The notes beneath the pieces were generated by a model. It searched no databases. It was given only the letters and a program-made list of their open reading frames with translations, and was not told the origin of the DNA. Below are positions 37,545 to 46,809 of a stretch of DNA of 64,000 nucleotides, one piece after another. Every line of letters starts with the position of its first letter. Within the stretch, counting starts at the first letter, position 1. The stretch comes from Phaeosaccion multiseriatum (lineage: Eukaryota > Ochrophyta, other classes). The position numbers were made by a program, and so were the translations under genes. The stretch lies in NCBI GenBank assembly GCA_965112735.1, contig OZ218952.1, positions 1,860,001-1,924,000 of the forward strand, in the 5' to 3' direction.

Positions 37545-38394
37545 ATGCTGGTATCTCTTCTCAGCTACTCCTTCTCGTTTGGGTGTTTTTTGCGTGCGCC
37601 GGTTGGTGCTGTTGGTGCGAGCACAGCCAGACAGGCATACTCTCTTGGGAAATCAAGGCCGGCTTTCCAGATCAGGGTCGGCACCAGGGGAACAAGCATG
37701 TCTGCTACTACTCCTCCTCCTCCTCCTCCTCCTCCTCCTGATACTCCTGATGAGAAGTGGAGACCGGGCGGACGTGTATTAGCTGTGCAGTCTCACGTGG
37801 TGCGCGGCTACGTGGGAAACAAGGCCAGCACCTTCCCCTTGCAGCTTATGGGCCTTGACGTGGACCCGCTGAACTCGGTTCAGTTCTCCAACCACGGGGG
37901 CTACCCCACCGTTAAGGGAGAGTCCCTCAGCCTGAAGGAGTTCACGGCTGTGACTGACGGCATGCGCGCCAACGGCTTCTTCTCCTCTCCTACCATCGAG
38001 AGAGAGGGCGGCGGTGGCGGTGGCGGCGGTGGGGGAGGCTATACACACGTATTGAGCGGCTACATCCGATGTCCTGACGTCCTGGAGGCCTTGGCCGGCA
38101 TCATTCAGCAGCTGCAGAGCGACTGTGCCGATGTGTCGTATTTCTGCGATCGTAAGTGCGCTCTCCGCGTGGTCCCCGAGTGCCCCTCGCTCTTTGTGTA
38201 ATATTTGTCCCTCCTTCCCTTCTGTCCTCGACTCCGTCTCCTGTGTGCAGCTGTGCTTGGAGACAACGGCAAGCTATACGTGCCCGAGGCGTGTGGTGAG
38301 TGCGTGAGTGAGTGGCGAACCTGATGGCCTGTCTGTCTGCCTGCCTGCGTTTCTGCCTCCCCACTCCTTGTCGAGGCAGAAAGAAAGAAAGAAA

Positions 38395-38443
<49 letters not shown>

Positions 38444-39157
38444 GGCGTCCACGCTCGGTTTTATGCTCCCACGTCCTCGCCTCCCCTTTCTCCCTCTCTC
38501 CCTCTCCTCTCCTCATATGCCTCCATACCTCCTCCCTCCCACCGCCTCCCTCATCTGTAGTGGAGTCATACAGGAGGAAGCTGCTTCCCTTGGCGGCCGT
38601 GAGCACCCCCAACCAATTTGAGATTGAGACCTTGACGGGAGTCACCATAGAGACGGAGCAAGACGCCGTGAGGTGGGTCCCTCTCTCGCCCTTATCTTAC
38701 CTCTCTCACACCTTGGCAGCATATGAAGAGGGGAAGGCACGCCTCACTCAAACTCAAACTCTTTGCGTGCCGTGTAACTGTTGCGCTTCTTGCCTCTCCT
38801 CCCCCCCTCATACATATATTTTAGGGCATGCAATGCACTGCATGACATGGGGCCTCGCACCGTCGTCATCACCAGCGCCAAGCTCAAAGCTCATGCCGAC
38901 ATCCCGCCCTCGCCGCATGGGCCCCCACCCCCACGGCAAGGCGAGGCAGGCGAGGCAGAAGGCGAGACAGTAGCAGTAGACGCAGTGGCAGAGCGGCCAG
39001 CAGGGGACGATTCACCGGAGAAACTCTGCATCTTTGTTAGCACGACCTTGCCCTTGGGCCGTCGAGACCAACAAGAGCAATCATCAGCATCCTCATTCGC
39101 ATCTTCATCAGCATCGGCATCAGCACCAGCACCATCAGCAGCAGCACCATCAGCAGC

Positions 39158-39191
<34 letters not shown>

Positions 39192-39207
39192 TCATCATTA
39201 TCAGGAG

Positions 39208-39249
<42 letters not shown>

Positions 39250-41462
39250 TGCCTCTGGCCTTTCGGCTGGAAGTGCCCAAATTGGGCTGTGGCTTTGGGG
39301 GCTGTGGGGACTTGCTGGCCGCCTGTCTCCTCGGGAACATGCACACGGGCATGGGGGTGATCGAGGCGCTGGAGAAAGCCGTGGCCTCTGTGCAGCACGT
39401 CCTGCGGCGCTCCATCCTCGACGGGTCCAGGGAGCTGCGTCTCATTCAGGTGACGTGCCGTGTTTTGAGTTTCAGCTGGCCAGAGTCTCAAGGCAAAAGG
39501 ACCATCGATATTGGATCGTGGTATCGATATAGGTTGAGGTCTAATGAACTGAACTGAACTGAAGTGAAGGACAATTCGGCTGGGATAGTAACTACACTTT
39601 GCTTGTTTCCTCTCTTTTCTCTGAAGTGCATGCCCACCCCTCCCTCCCACCGTCGGCCATGTCCAGAGCTTGGGGCGTGAAGGACCCAAAGCCGAACTTG
39701 TACCTCACACCCCCCTTCCCCCCCTCTCCTGCTACTTGTTTGCACCCGCCTTTCCCCTCCCTCGTTCCTTGAGCACAGAGCAAAGCCTTCTTAGAACGCC
39801 CTATCGAGCTCTTCCGAGCACGAGCGGTGTCTCCCCTCGGGGTGTGCGGGGTGATATTTGACATGGACGGGACGCTGACCATGCCCGGCCACATTGACTT
39901 TGCGGGAATCCGGAGCAAAGCAGGTGGGTGAGGCTAGTGATGCAGCAGCTACAGCAAGAGCGGAAGGGGGGGAGGGGCGATCTGTTTGCCTGACTTGTTT
40001 GTGACTCGGTTTCCTTCTGGCAGTCAGACGACGACAAGGAGGGAGGTGTTTGTTTGTGTGTGTTTGCTTGTGTGCACGTGTTCCTCCCCACCTACTTACG
40101 GTCCCTAACATGGTGCCTGTCTATCCATCCATCCATCCATCCACCTACCCACCCACACACCCACCCATCCCTCTCTCCCTCCAGGCCTGGCGGAGGGAGA
40201 CATCATCGCTCAGATCAGGGCCCTCCCCCCCTCCGAGGCCCGCAGGGCCATGTCTATCGTGGAGGAGGGCGAGATGGCTGCCCTGGACAGGATGGAGCTC
40301 CGGCCCGGTCTCAAGCAACTCATGCTCTTCCTCTACGATCGGAGAATCAAGTGAGGCGAATCGATGGATGGAAGATGGAGGGGCGCTCCTTCTTCCTTCC
40401 TTCCTTCCTTCCTTCCTTCCAGCCTCTGGGTTCTTGGGTTCTGGGGGCCCAAGACGTGTTTTGTCTCTCGCACAAGTTTTGTTTTTGTGGCGGGCGCGGG
40501 TAGGAGCCCCCCTGCCCCCCTTTTCTCCCTTTCCTCTCTCCTCTCCCTCCCGTTCTCCCTTTCCTCTCTCCTCTCCCTCCCGTTCTCCCTTTCCTCTCTC
40601 CTCTCCCTCCCGTCATCCCCTTCCTCTCTCCTCTCCCTCCCGTCCTCCCTTTCCTCTCTCCTCTCCCTCCCGTCATCCCTTTCCTCTCTCCTCTCCCTCA
40701 CGTTCTCCCTTTCCTCTCTCCTCTCCCTCCCGTCATCCCTTTCCTCTCTCCCCTCTACCCCCTTTTCTGACCCCTCCCGGCTCCTCTCTCCCTCCCCTCC
40801 TCTCCCCTCTCCCTCCCTCCCTACCCCCCCCGCCCCCCATCCCTCTCTCTCAGATGCGCCATCTGTACCAGGAACATGAAGCGTGCGGTGGACCACTTCT
40901 TAGACCACGCAGGCCTCCCGCACGACATGTTTAGTGACGTCATCACGCGAGACTTCGACTTTGTCAAGCCCGACAAGAGAATCGCCCAATCCTTGGCCAG
41001 CAAGTGGGGCATGCCCACCGCGAATATGCTCTTTGTTGGTGACCATGAGGTGCGATGAGGGGAGGGAGGGATGGAGGGAGGGGAGAGGGGGAAGGCAAGG
41101 GTGGGAGGGAGGGAGGGTGGGAGGGAAGAGAGGGGTGGGAGGGAGGGGAAGGGGGGAGGGAGGGAGGGAGAGACCCGGGGCAGGCAGTTGTCTCGCTCTC
41201 TTTTCTGACCATGCTTCATGAACAAACGTAAACCAATCAGGATGACATGGTGTCTGGCGCAGAGGCCGGGTGCTCCACAGTGCTCATCAAGACAGACAGA
41301 AACGCACCTCTCTGGGAGAATGGCGACGGCGCCGGGGAAGCGCCTTCCTCCGCCTCCACCTCGTCCCCCCCCTGCTCCTCGTCCTCGTCCTCTCCTTTGG
41401 TGGACTGGGCTATCGGTGACCTGCTTCAGCTGCGAGAGATCGTATTAAGCAAAGGAAAGTGA
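37545..41462 (+). CDS. Pyridoxal kinase fused to a HAD-family phosphatase
   Basis: Eight exons (37545-38151, 38251-38295, 38561-38672, 38825-39449, 39779-39923, 40185-40350, 40854-41049, 41241-41462) keep one frame for 705 residues. A hydrophobic, Ser/Arg-rich leader suggests organelle import, with an alternative ATG at 37698. The first domain is pyridoxal kinase: VQSHVVRGYVGNKASTFPLQ, FSNHGGYPTVKG, SGYIRCPDVLEAL, YVPEAC, TPNQFEIETLTG, GPRTVVITSAKL and the phosphoryl-transfer loop GFGGCGDLLAACLLG. A Ser/Ala/His-rich insert lies before the last loop. Exon 5 encodes both the kinase C-terminal strand (ELRLIQSKAFLERPIELFRA, shared with exon 4) and HAD motif I (VIFDMDGTLT). HAD motifs II (ICTRN), III (VKPDKR) and IV (VGDHEDDM) follow. 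Pyridoxal kinase makes PLP from pyridoxal; the HAD half may dephosphorylate PLP or another vitamer (inference). Confidence 0.92.
38374..38442. repeat. (GAAA)n microsatellite in intron 2 of the pyridoxal kinase fusion
   Basis: A near-pure gaaa/gaaag repeat about 65 bp long lies between exons 2 and 3. Confidence 0.92.
40525..40755. repeat. 30-bp minisatellite in intron 6 of the pyridoxal kinase fusion
   Basis: About seven to eight head-to-tail copies of a roughly 30-bp pyrimidine unit (ctttcctctctcctctccct, then cccgttct or cccgtcat) fill much of the intron. Units differ at a few positions. A ttcc repeat lies at 40391-40422 in the same intron. Confidence 0.9.
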
Positions 41463-41810
41463 TGATTAGAGGAGATCAAAATGAGTATGAGGTAAAATAA
41501 AAAAGGGGTAGAAAGGGGGAAAGAAGAAAATCGGCGCCTGACATCTGGAACCTGCCTGGCCGGCTGCGCCAGCCAGAAGCAGGAAGCAGGGTCGCCTCAG
41601 AAGCATGTAGAGGGGCCGAAAAGGGAAGAGAAATAGATGAGGAACGATCCGATCGTGAGGTATCGTGAGAGGGGATGGAATTTCAGTTTCAGCTCGACGT
41701 TCTTGAGAGGGGAAAAAGTCCTTACACAACGGATGACAAGGACACAACACAGCAAAGCAAAAGCGGCGTACGGCAGCATCAGCAGCAGCATTATTAGGGG
41801 CTGCATCAGA

Positions 41811-41841
<31 letters not shown>

Positions 41842-41936
41842 ACAGAAGACAAAGGAAGAGGGCGTGAGTGTTGGAGCGAAACAAGGGAGCCGAGCCGAGC
41901 GAAGGAAGGGAAGAGAAAAAACAATTAGCGGCAGCT
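41463..41936. other. Intergenic region before the ankyrin gene
   Basis: About 470 bp lies between the fusion gene stop and the proposed ankyrin start codon on the same strand. It contains an aggtaaaataaaaaagggg segment near 41491 that may belong to the upstream 3' UTR, and a CAG repeat at 41812-41838. No coding exon was recognised. Confidence 0.5.
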
Positions 41937-43553
41937 ATGGTCCACTACCCCCAGCACATGACAGCCGGTGAGTTGAGAGCTTCCATTTCTCCCCTTTCTT
42001 CAGGCTGTGCTCCCGTCGCCTCTCCGAGCTGTTAGGTTAAATGCCGCGGCGCTTCAACCCCCCTCCTCCCCCGCTGCTCCCCGCTCGTTAGGCAAGCTGA
42101 ACAAGAGGCTCCTCGAGCTGTGCGGCGATGCTCGCTTGTGCGATGAGCAAGAGGTGTCCAACCTTCTGGACGCGGGTGCGGATGTCTCAGCGAGTAGGGG
42201 GAAAGTCACTGCTCTGCACCTGGCATCGGAGCGCGGGCACTCTCACATCGTTTCCCTTCTCATTCGGCGGGGCGCAAACGTGGAGGAGGAGGCGTTTGGG
42301 TCCAAGTACACGCCCTGCCATCTCGCCACCACCGACGCGTCAAGGGTGTTGCTACAGGAGGGTAAGGCCTCTGTGACGGCCAGAGACAAGAACGGCTGGA
42401 CGCCTCTCCACCACGCCGCCCAGTACGGCATGGGGCTGAAGATCGGGTAAGGACGGTATAGGGCTGAGGCCCGTGGGGCCTACTTGCGTGTGGTGGCCTT
42501 TTTTTTTGTATTTGTATTTGTATTTCTCTAATCCTCGTTCTCTCCGCTCCCTCTCCACTCCTCTCCTCTGACCAGACTGCTGCTCGACAACGGCGCCCAG
42601 GTGGACGGATGGGACGGCTACCCGGGCTGCAAGAACATCCGGACCCCGCTCCACCGCGCAGCTGCCGGCGGAGGGGGCCCAAGCGCGGCATTGAAAGCTG
42701 CCTGTCTGGACGCGGCGGCGGTCCTTCTCAGCCGAGGTGCGAGCATCGACGCACAGGACAAGGACGATGGAGAGCAGCCTCTTCACGTGGCTTGCAGGGG
42801 CTCAAACACGGCCATGGTGGAGCTGTTCTTGCAGCACGGGGCGGACGTGAATGCCGAGGATAAGAAGGGAGTTCGGGCGCTGCACTGGGCCTGCTTGATG
42901 GGCCATGCCGACGTTGTTGCCCTCCTGTTACGCCAGAAGGCCATCGATGTGGACAGCCGGGACCAGATGGGCCGGGCAGCTGTGCACTGGGCCACCCAAG
43001 GGGAGCAGAAGACGGACGTGCTGCGACTGCTTCTCGACAAGGAAGGCGCCGATGTCAACGCCCTCAGCAAGAGTAGCGGGAGTGCGCTCCACCGGGCCTC
43101 CTACCACTCGCAGCACGAGGCGGTGGTCTTTCTTGTGGACAGGGGCGCGGATCTTCGAGTCAAAGATGCGGAGGGCAAGACAGCCAAGGAGCTGGCCACT
43201 AACCCAAGCGTCGCGCAGGTGCTGGAAGGTAAGGAGGAAGTGGAAAAGAGTGATGATATCTAACCTTACGGCCAGACCAATCCCCCCCCCCCCCCCTAGC
43301 GTAGGAGCTCCTGTTTGCGTTTGCTCCACTGGCGCAACCCTCCCTCCTCAGCGCGCCCCCCCGCCCTCCCTCCCTCCGTCCGTCCGTCTCTCCCTTTGTC
43401 TACAGAGGCCGAGGCCAGAGCACTCAGCAGCTAGCATCTCAAGTGGGGCGGGCTATTCGACTCAGTAGAAAGGCGCGACTCTTTGCTGAGCATGTGGAAG
43501 CGAAGGAGATACGGGACACGGTGACTGTGTCGGTGACAATCAGCAAGGTGTGA
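41937..43553 (+). CDS. Ankyrin-repeat protein
   Basis: Exons 41937-41967, 42092-42446, 42576-43228 and 43408-43553 join in frame to 394 residues. Exon 1 reads MVHYPQHMTAG and splices to KLNKRLLELCGDARLCDEQE. Six to eight ankyrin repeats follow, including TALHLASERGHSHIVSLLIR, WTPLHHAAQYG, QPLHVACRGSNTAMVELFLQ, RALHWACLMGHADVVALLLR, AAVHWATQGEQKTDVLRLLL and SALHRASYHSQHEAVVFLVD. The family mediates protein-protein contacts; no enzymatic domain or targeting signal is present and the partner is unknown. Two acceptors two bases apart precede the last exon: the second (43408) gives a 48-residue C-terminus ending TVSVTISKV, whereas the first (43406) gives a short tail stopping at 43434. The longer form is annotated because its sequence looks coding. 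Confidence 0.85.
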
Positions 43554-44306
43554 AGGGGGAAGGTGGGGGCAGTACAGTTTTATGGGGTGAGCAGGGCGAA
43601 AGCGCTCGACCCGCTCGGTGACAGCGGGTAGCGTTTAATTTAAAAAAAAAAGAATTAAAAGTAAAGCGCGACTAAATAAGTCCGCCCATCTTCTCTTCTC
43701 TCCTTCTCTCCTATACACTCGTAACGTGGCAGCAGGTGTGTCATGATTCAACACGAAGGCCACCTATGGAGAGGGAACAAGGGAGAGAGGGTCTCCCCTC
43801 TTCGTTTGTGAGATTGTTCTCTGCTACTTGATCGAAGGACGGCGGTAATGACTGGAGGCAAAGCAGAAAGTGCAGTTATCTTCCCCGTCCTTGCAATATA
43901 CCCTCCAACTACCTCCCGCTGCTCCTTTACTTCCTCGAGGGGAGGATGGGAAAAGAAAAAAAAAAAAAGCTCAAACTCACAAAACAGCGCCCACCCTGGG
44001 GGAAGTTGGGCACCCAAACTCACTCACCATACATCGACGAGGGTGAAAAAGAAAAAGCGCCGAACGAGCTGTCCGGATTGCCCAGGAATTGTGAGGAGCC
44101 ACCCACATGGGCACTTGGATTGGGGCCTTGGATTGATAGCCCGGTGACGCTCCTCCCTACTTTGTCAACCTGGCGGCCTGCCCCTCAGGGAGGTTGATTG
44201 GAGGTCTAATAAAACTGAAACTGGAACATACCTAAACCTGCTTCCTCCCTGGCCATGTGTGCCTCCACCCCCTTGATCTTCGCGACCAACGGTTAATGGG
44301 CGTGGT

Positions 44307-44312
<6 letters not shown>

Positions 44313-44354
<42 letters not shown>
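44313..44354. repeat. (CT)n microsatellite in the left arm
   Basis: A CT dinucleotide tract of about 40 bp corresponds to the (GA)n tract at 61880-61926 in the inverted right arm. Confidence 0.95.
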
Positions 44355-44359
<5 letters not shown>

Positions 44360-44487
44360 TTCTTCTCTGTGGCCCTTGTTGGGGTCACCGGCCTATCGCG
44401 CCAGGGCACGCTCGGAATGGACTTTTCTTCTGAGGTGGTATGTGGCTTGACTGTACGTAAAGGGCTCGTTGGGGGCCACGCTAGAGA

Positions 44488-44785
44488 CATGCTCGGCCCC
44501 ATGCACGCCTAGCGGTTTTCCTCTAGGCCGCTAGGCCGCTCGGCCTTCGGCCGCTCTAGGCCGCTCACTTTTCAGTCCTAGGCGGCCTATAGCCCGCCTC
44601 TAGCCAGCCTCCCAGTGACCGTGGGCGCGTGCGTGGTGCAGCCCAGCCAGTGGGTAGCAGTACTCCTCGTAGGGCCAGCGAGGCGGAAAGAGACAACACG
44701 AGTCTCACTTCCAATACATTCGATATACTACAAGTATTTGCTTAAAATTGACTAGTACTCTGGGCACTCTCACCGTCCCGTCGGC
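44488..44785 (+). repeat. Dispersed repeat copy A (CGGCCCC ... CTCACCGTCC)
   Basis: This copy shares blocks with 61486-61655 in the same, not inverted, orientation: a cggcccc..atgcacgc start, tcctcgtngggccagcgaggc, cttccaatncattcgata, and ctctgggcactc(t/c)caccgtcc. It also holds a cluster of palindromic ggccgctaggccgctcggcc units (about 44525-44590). Confidence 0.75.
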
Positions 44786-45230
44786 CTGGAGCGAAGGCCG
44801 AGGCAACGAAGGTGGTACTCATTTCCACAGGTGCCCTCGTTGTAGCAGAGACAATGATGATGTGGCGGGGATTGAGCTTTGTGAGGAGCTTGATCGCAGA
44901 GGACAGGGTAACAGCAGTGATGTGATCGTGAACGGATGGTGCTCGTCATTCGCATGCTTTAGGGGCTATGCGGAGCAGGAGAAGGAGAAGTTGCGTCAGC
45001 AGACAGCGAAGGAAGAAGAAGAATGGCGTCAGTCGCGGCCAGAGCAGTCTGATGGGCCGCGGGCTGCAATGCAGGCAGCAGCAGCCTCAGTGGCAACCTC
45101 GGGCAGCTCGGCATTGGCGACAACACCAAGGGATATTCGACATGGGCCCAACCCAGCAGCAGACAGAAGTGACGACACTCTTAGGCAGAGGGAGGGGCGA
45201 AGCGAGCTAAGAGTGAGCGATAAGTCTGTT
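44786..45230 (+). other. Left-arm-only insert with an unassigned open frame
   Basis: An open frame runs from about 44748 to 45272, but the first in-frame ATG lies late, at MQAAAASVATS. Part of it looks coding (GIELCEELDRR, VIVNGWCSSFACFRG, a charged EQEKEKLRQQTAKEEEEW helix), but I do not recognise it. It has no counterpart in the right arm. It may be a captured gene fragment or an unspliced exon. Confidence 0.3.
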
Positions 45231-45237
45231 TGTTTCA

Positions 45238-45368
45238 AATATTTATCAATTCTTAAAGCTTTGTCGCTCTAGTGCTTCCTTGCCAATATCAATTCTTAAA
45301 GCTTTGTCGCTCTAGTGCTTCCTTGCCAATATCAAATCTTAAAGCTTTGTCGCTCTAGTGCTTCCTTG
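45238..45368. repeat. Three tandem copies of a roughly 47-bp unit at the 3' end of the left Ser/Lys/Gly gene
   Basis: The unit (tcttaaagctttgtcgctct then agtgcttccttgcc) is repeated three times. On the minus strand each copy contains the AAGCACTAG stop context, so the stop-codon region itself is triplicated. The right-arm gene has a single related copy. Confidence 0.9.
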
Positions 45369-46102
45369 CCTTGCCCTTGCCCTTGCCCTTGCCCTTGCCC
45401 TTGCCCTTGCCCTTGCCCTTCTGTGAGTGACAAGCGAGAGAGGGAAGAGAAGAGGGAGGTGCGTCAGTGTTACGTGAAAAGCAACAAAGACACGACACGA
45501 CAAGATGACACAAAAAAGCGCACAACGTACCTTGCCCTTGCCCTTGCCCTTCTTGCCCTTCTGTTTACGAAAGAGAAGAGAGAGAGAATGGGGAGAGGTG
45601 TGAGTGACGAAAGTGGGAGGAGGAGCTGAAAAAACACGAGACAAAAAAGCGCGTACCTTCCCCTTCTTGCCCTTTCCCTTGCCCTTCTTGCCCTTGCCCT
45701 TCTGTGAGATACAAGCGAGAGTGGGGGAATGGGAGAGGTGTGTGGCTGAGTGGGAGGCAGCAGCAGAGGGCAATCGTAAAAGTAGCTACGTGTCACAAGA
45801 TCACGAGGGGAACAAGGCGTTACCTTTCCCTTCTTGCCCTTGCCCTTGTCGGAGCTGCTGCTGCTGCTGCTGGAGGAGGACGAAGAGGAGGACGAGCTGT
45901 CCTTGGAGACCTTGCCGCCGTGCTTGTTCCAGGGAGATGTCCACGACAGGTTCCGCTCCACAGTGGCCGCCTCCCTGGTGGCCGCCTCCCCGAGCTCGCG
46001 CTTCTTCAGCTCGTCGTTGGAGGGCTCCCCGAGCTTGGCGGTGGCGTGGTTGATGATGGCGAGGAAGGCCAGGAGGGCGGTGGCGAAGAAGGAGAATCGC
46101 AT
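45355..46102 (-). CDS. Small secreted poly-Ser / Lys-Gly-repeat protein, left copy
   Basis: Minus-strand exons 46102-45824, 45701-45657, 45560-45531 and 45420-45355 are each a multiple of three, all in phase 0, giving 139 residues. A clear signal peptide (MRFSFFATALLAFLAIINHA, cut near ATA|KLGEP) is followed by a charged helix (NDELKKRELGEAATREAATV), NLSWTSPWNKHGGK, about sixteen Ser, and a tail of KGKGKKGK-type repeats ending ARKH. The Lys/Gly tail is spread over four exons, each beginning AAGGGC. The mature protein is strongly cationic after a phosphorylatable Ser block, reminiscent of silaffin-like or other wall polycations (resemblance in composition only). I do not know the family. Its inverted copy is at 60693-61431. 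Confidence 0.82.
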
Positions 46103-46308
46103 GATGCTCGCGACGGTGTTGAGATAGGCTGCAGTCTTTGGTTTTGTCGAGTGGAGATGTGTTGTGAGCAGCCTGGCCAGGAGCCTCGCCTGGTTCCCCT
46201 CTCCAGATCCTTAGCGCCATCCCTTTATGTTCCCACTCTACACAAAAGCAAATTTCCACAAAGGTAAAAGGTAACAATTAACGATCTTCGGCAGTTGGTG
46301 CTCCAGGG

Positions 46309-46349
46309 AATTTTTGTTTGTGACTTTTTCGCATCCCACTTACTCGGCC
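46309..46349. other. Spacer between inverted-duplication arm and TIR element
   Basis: About 41 bp lie between the last base matching the right arm and the first base of the 61-bp terminal inverted repeat. No target-site duplication is obvious. Confidence 0.6.
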
Positions 46350-46410
46350 CGTCAAGGGGCATCGGGTGCCGTCCGCTGGCCATCCAAAAAGTCGTTACGT
46401 TTCTGGGACG
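46350..46410 (+). repeat. Left 61-bp terminal inverted repeat
   Basis: Identical in reverse complement to 51412-51472 over all 61 bases read. Confidence 0.95.
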
Positions 46411-46809
46411 TGCCATCTGGGACGTCCAGTGGACGTCCGTGAGAGCAGGGGCGTGAGGGGGACGTCCGAAAAACCAGACGGCCTCTGTACGTCCTTGGAC
46501 AGGGTGGACGTACCCGGTACGTCCACCATGTCCTGCACGCACCCCGGACGTCCACTGGCCGTGCGTGCTGGGGACGTGCATTGGGCCTTGTCCGTGCCGT
46601 GTACGTGTGTGTGTGTGTGTGCGTGTCGGTGAAGGCACGTGCTTGTATACCTCAGGTGGGGGCGCAACCTCGGCGTGGACTGTGCCACGACCATTGTGTA
46701 GACTAGAACAATTGATATTAGTATGCATTGCAGTAGACTGCTTACGAGGCGGAAGGCGAAGTTAGAGTGTGCTCTGTCTACGACTGCCGTTCCGATGTGA
46801 GTGGCGTGC

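Larger units (their letters stand above)
43742..46308 (-). repeat. Left arm of a large inverted duplication
   Basis: This arm matches 60494-62492 in inverted orientation. Its outer part (43742-44463) aligns with 61783-62492, including a long CT/GA tract and a leftover frame reading LSGLPRNCEEPPTWALGLGP. Its inner part (about 45355-46308) aligns with 60494-61431 and carries the Ser/Lys/Gly gene. The middle (44464-45354) is not collinear with the right arm. Divergence is low but real, with small indels and substitutions. Confidence 0.92.

Noticed and set aside
40525-40755. CRISPR-like regularly spaced repeats
   Set aside because: The 30-bp units are head-to-tail with no unique spacers, lie in an intron of a eukaryotic gene, and are a minisatellite.
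45801-46277. Alternative frame beginning FTFVEICFCVEWEHKGMA, mirrored at 60482-60994
   Set aside because: It overlaps the Ser/Lys/Gly gene and its 5' UTR in another frame; only the signal-peptide frame has consistent splicing in both copies.
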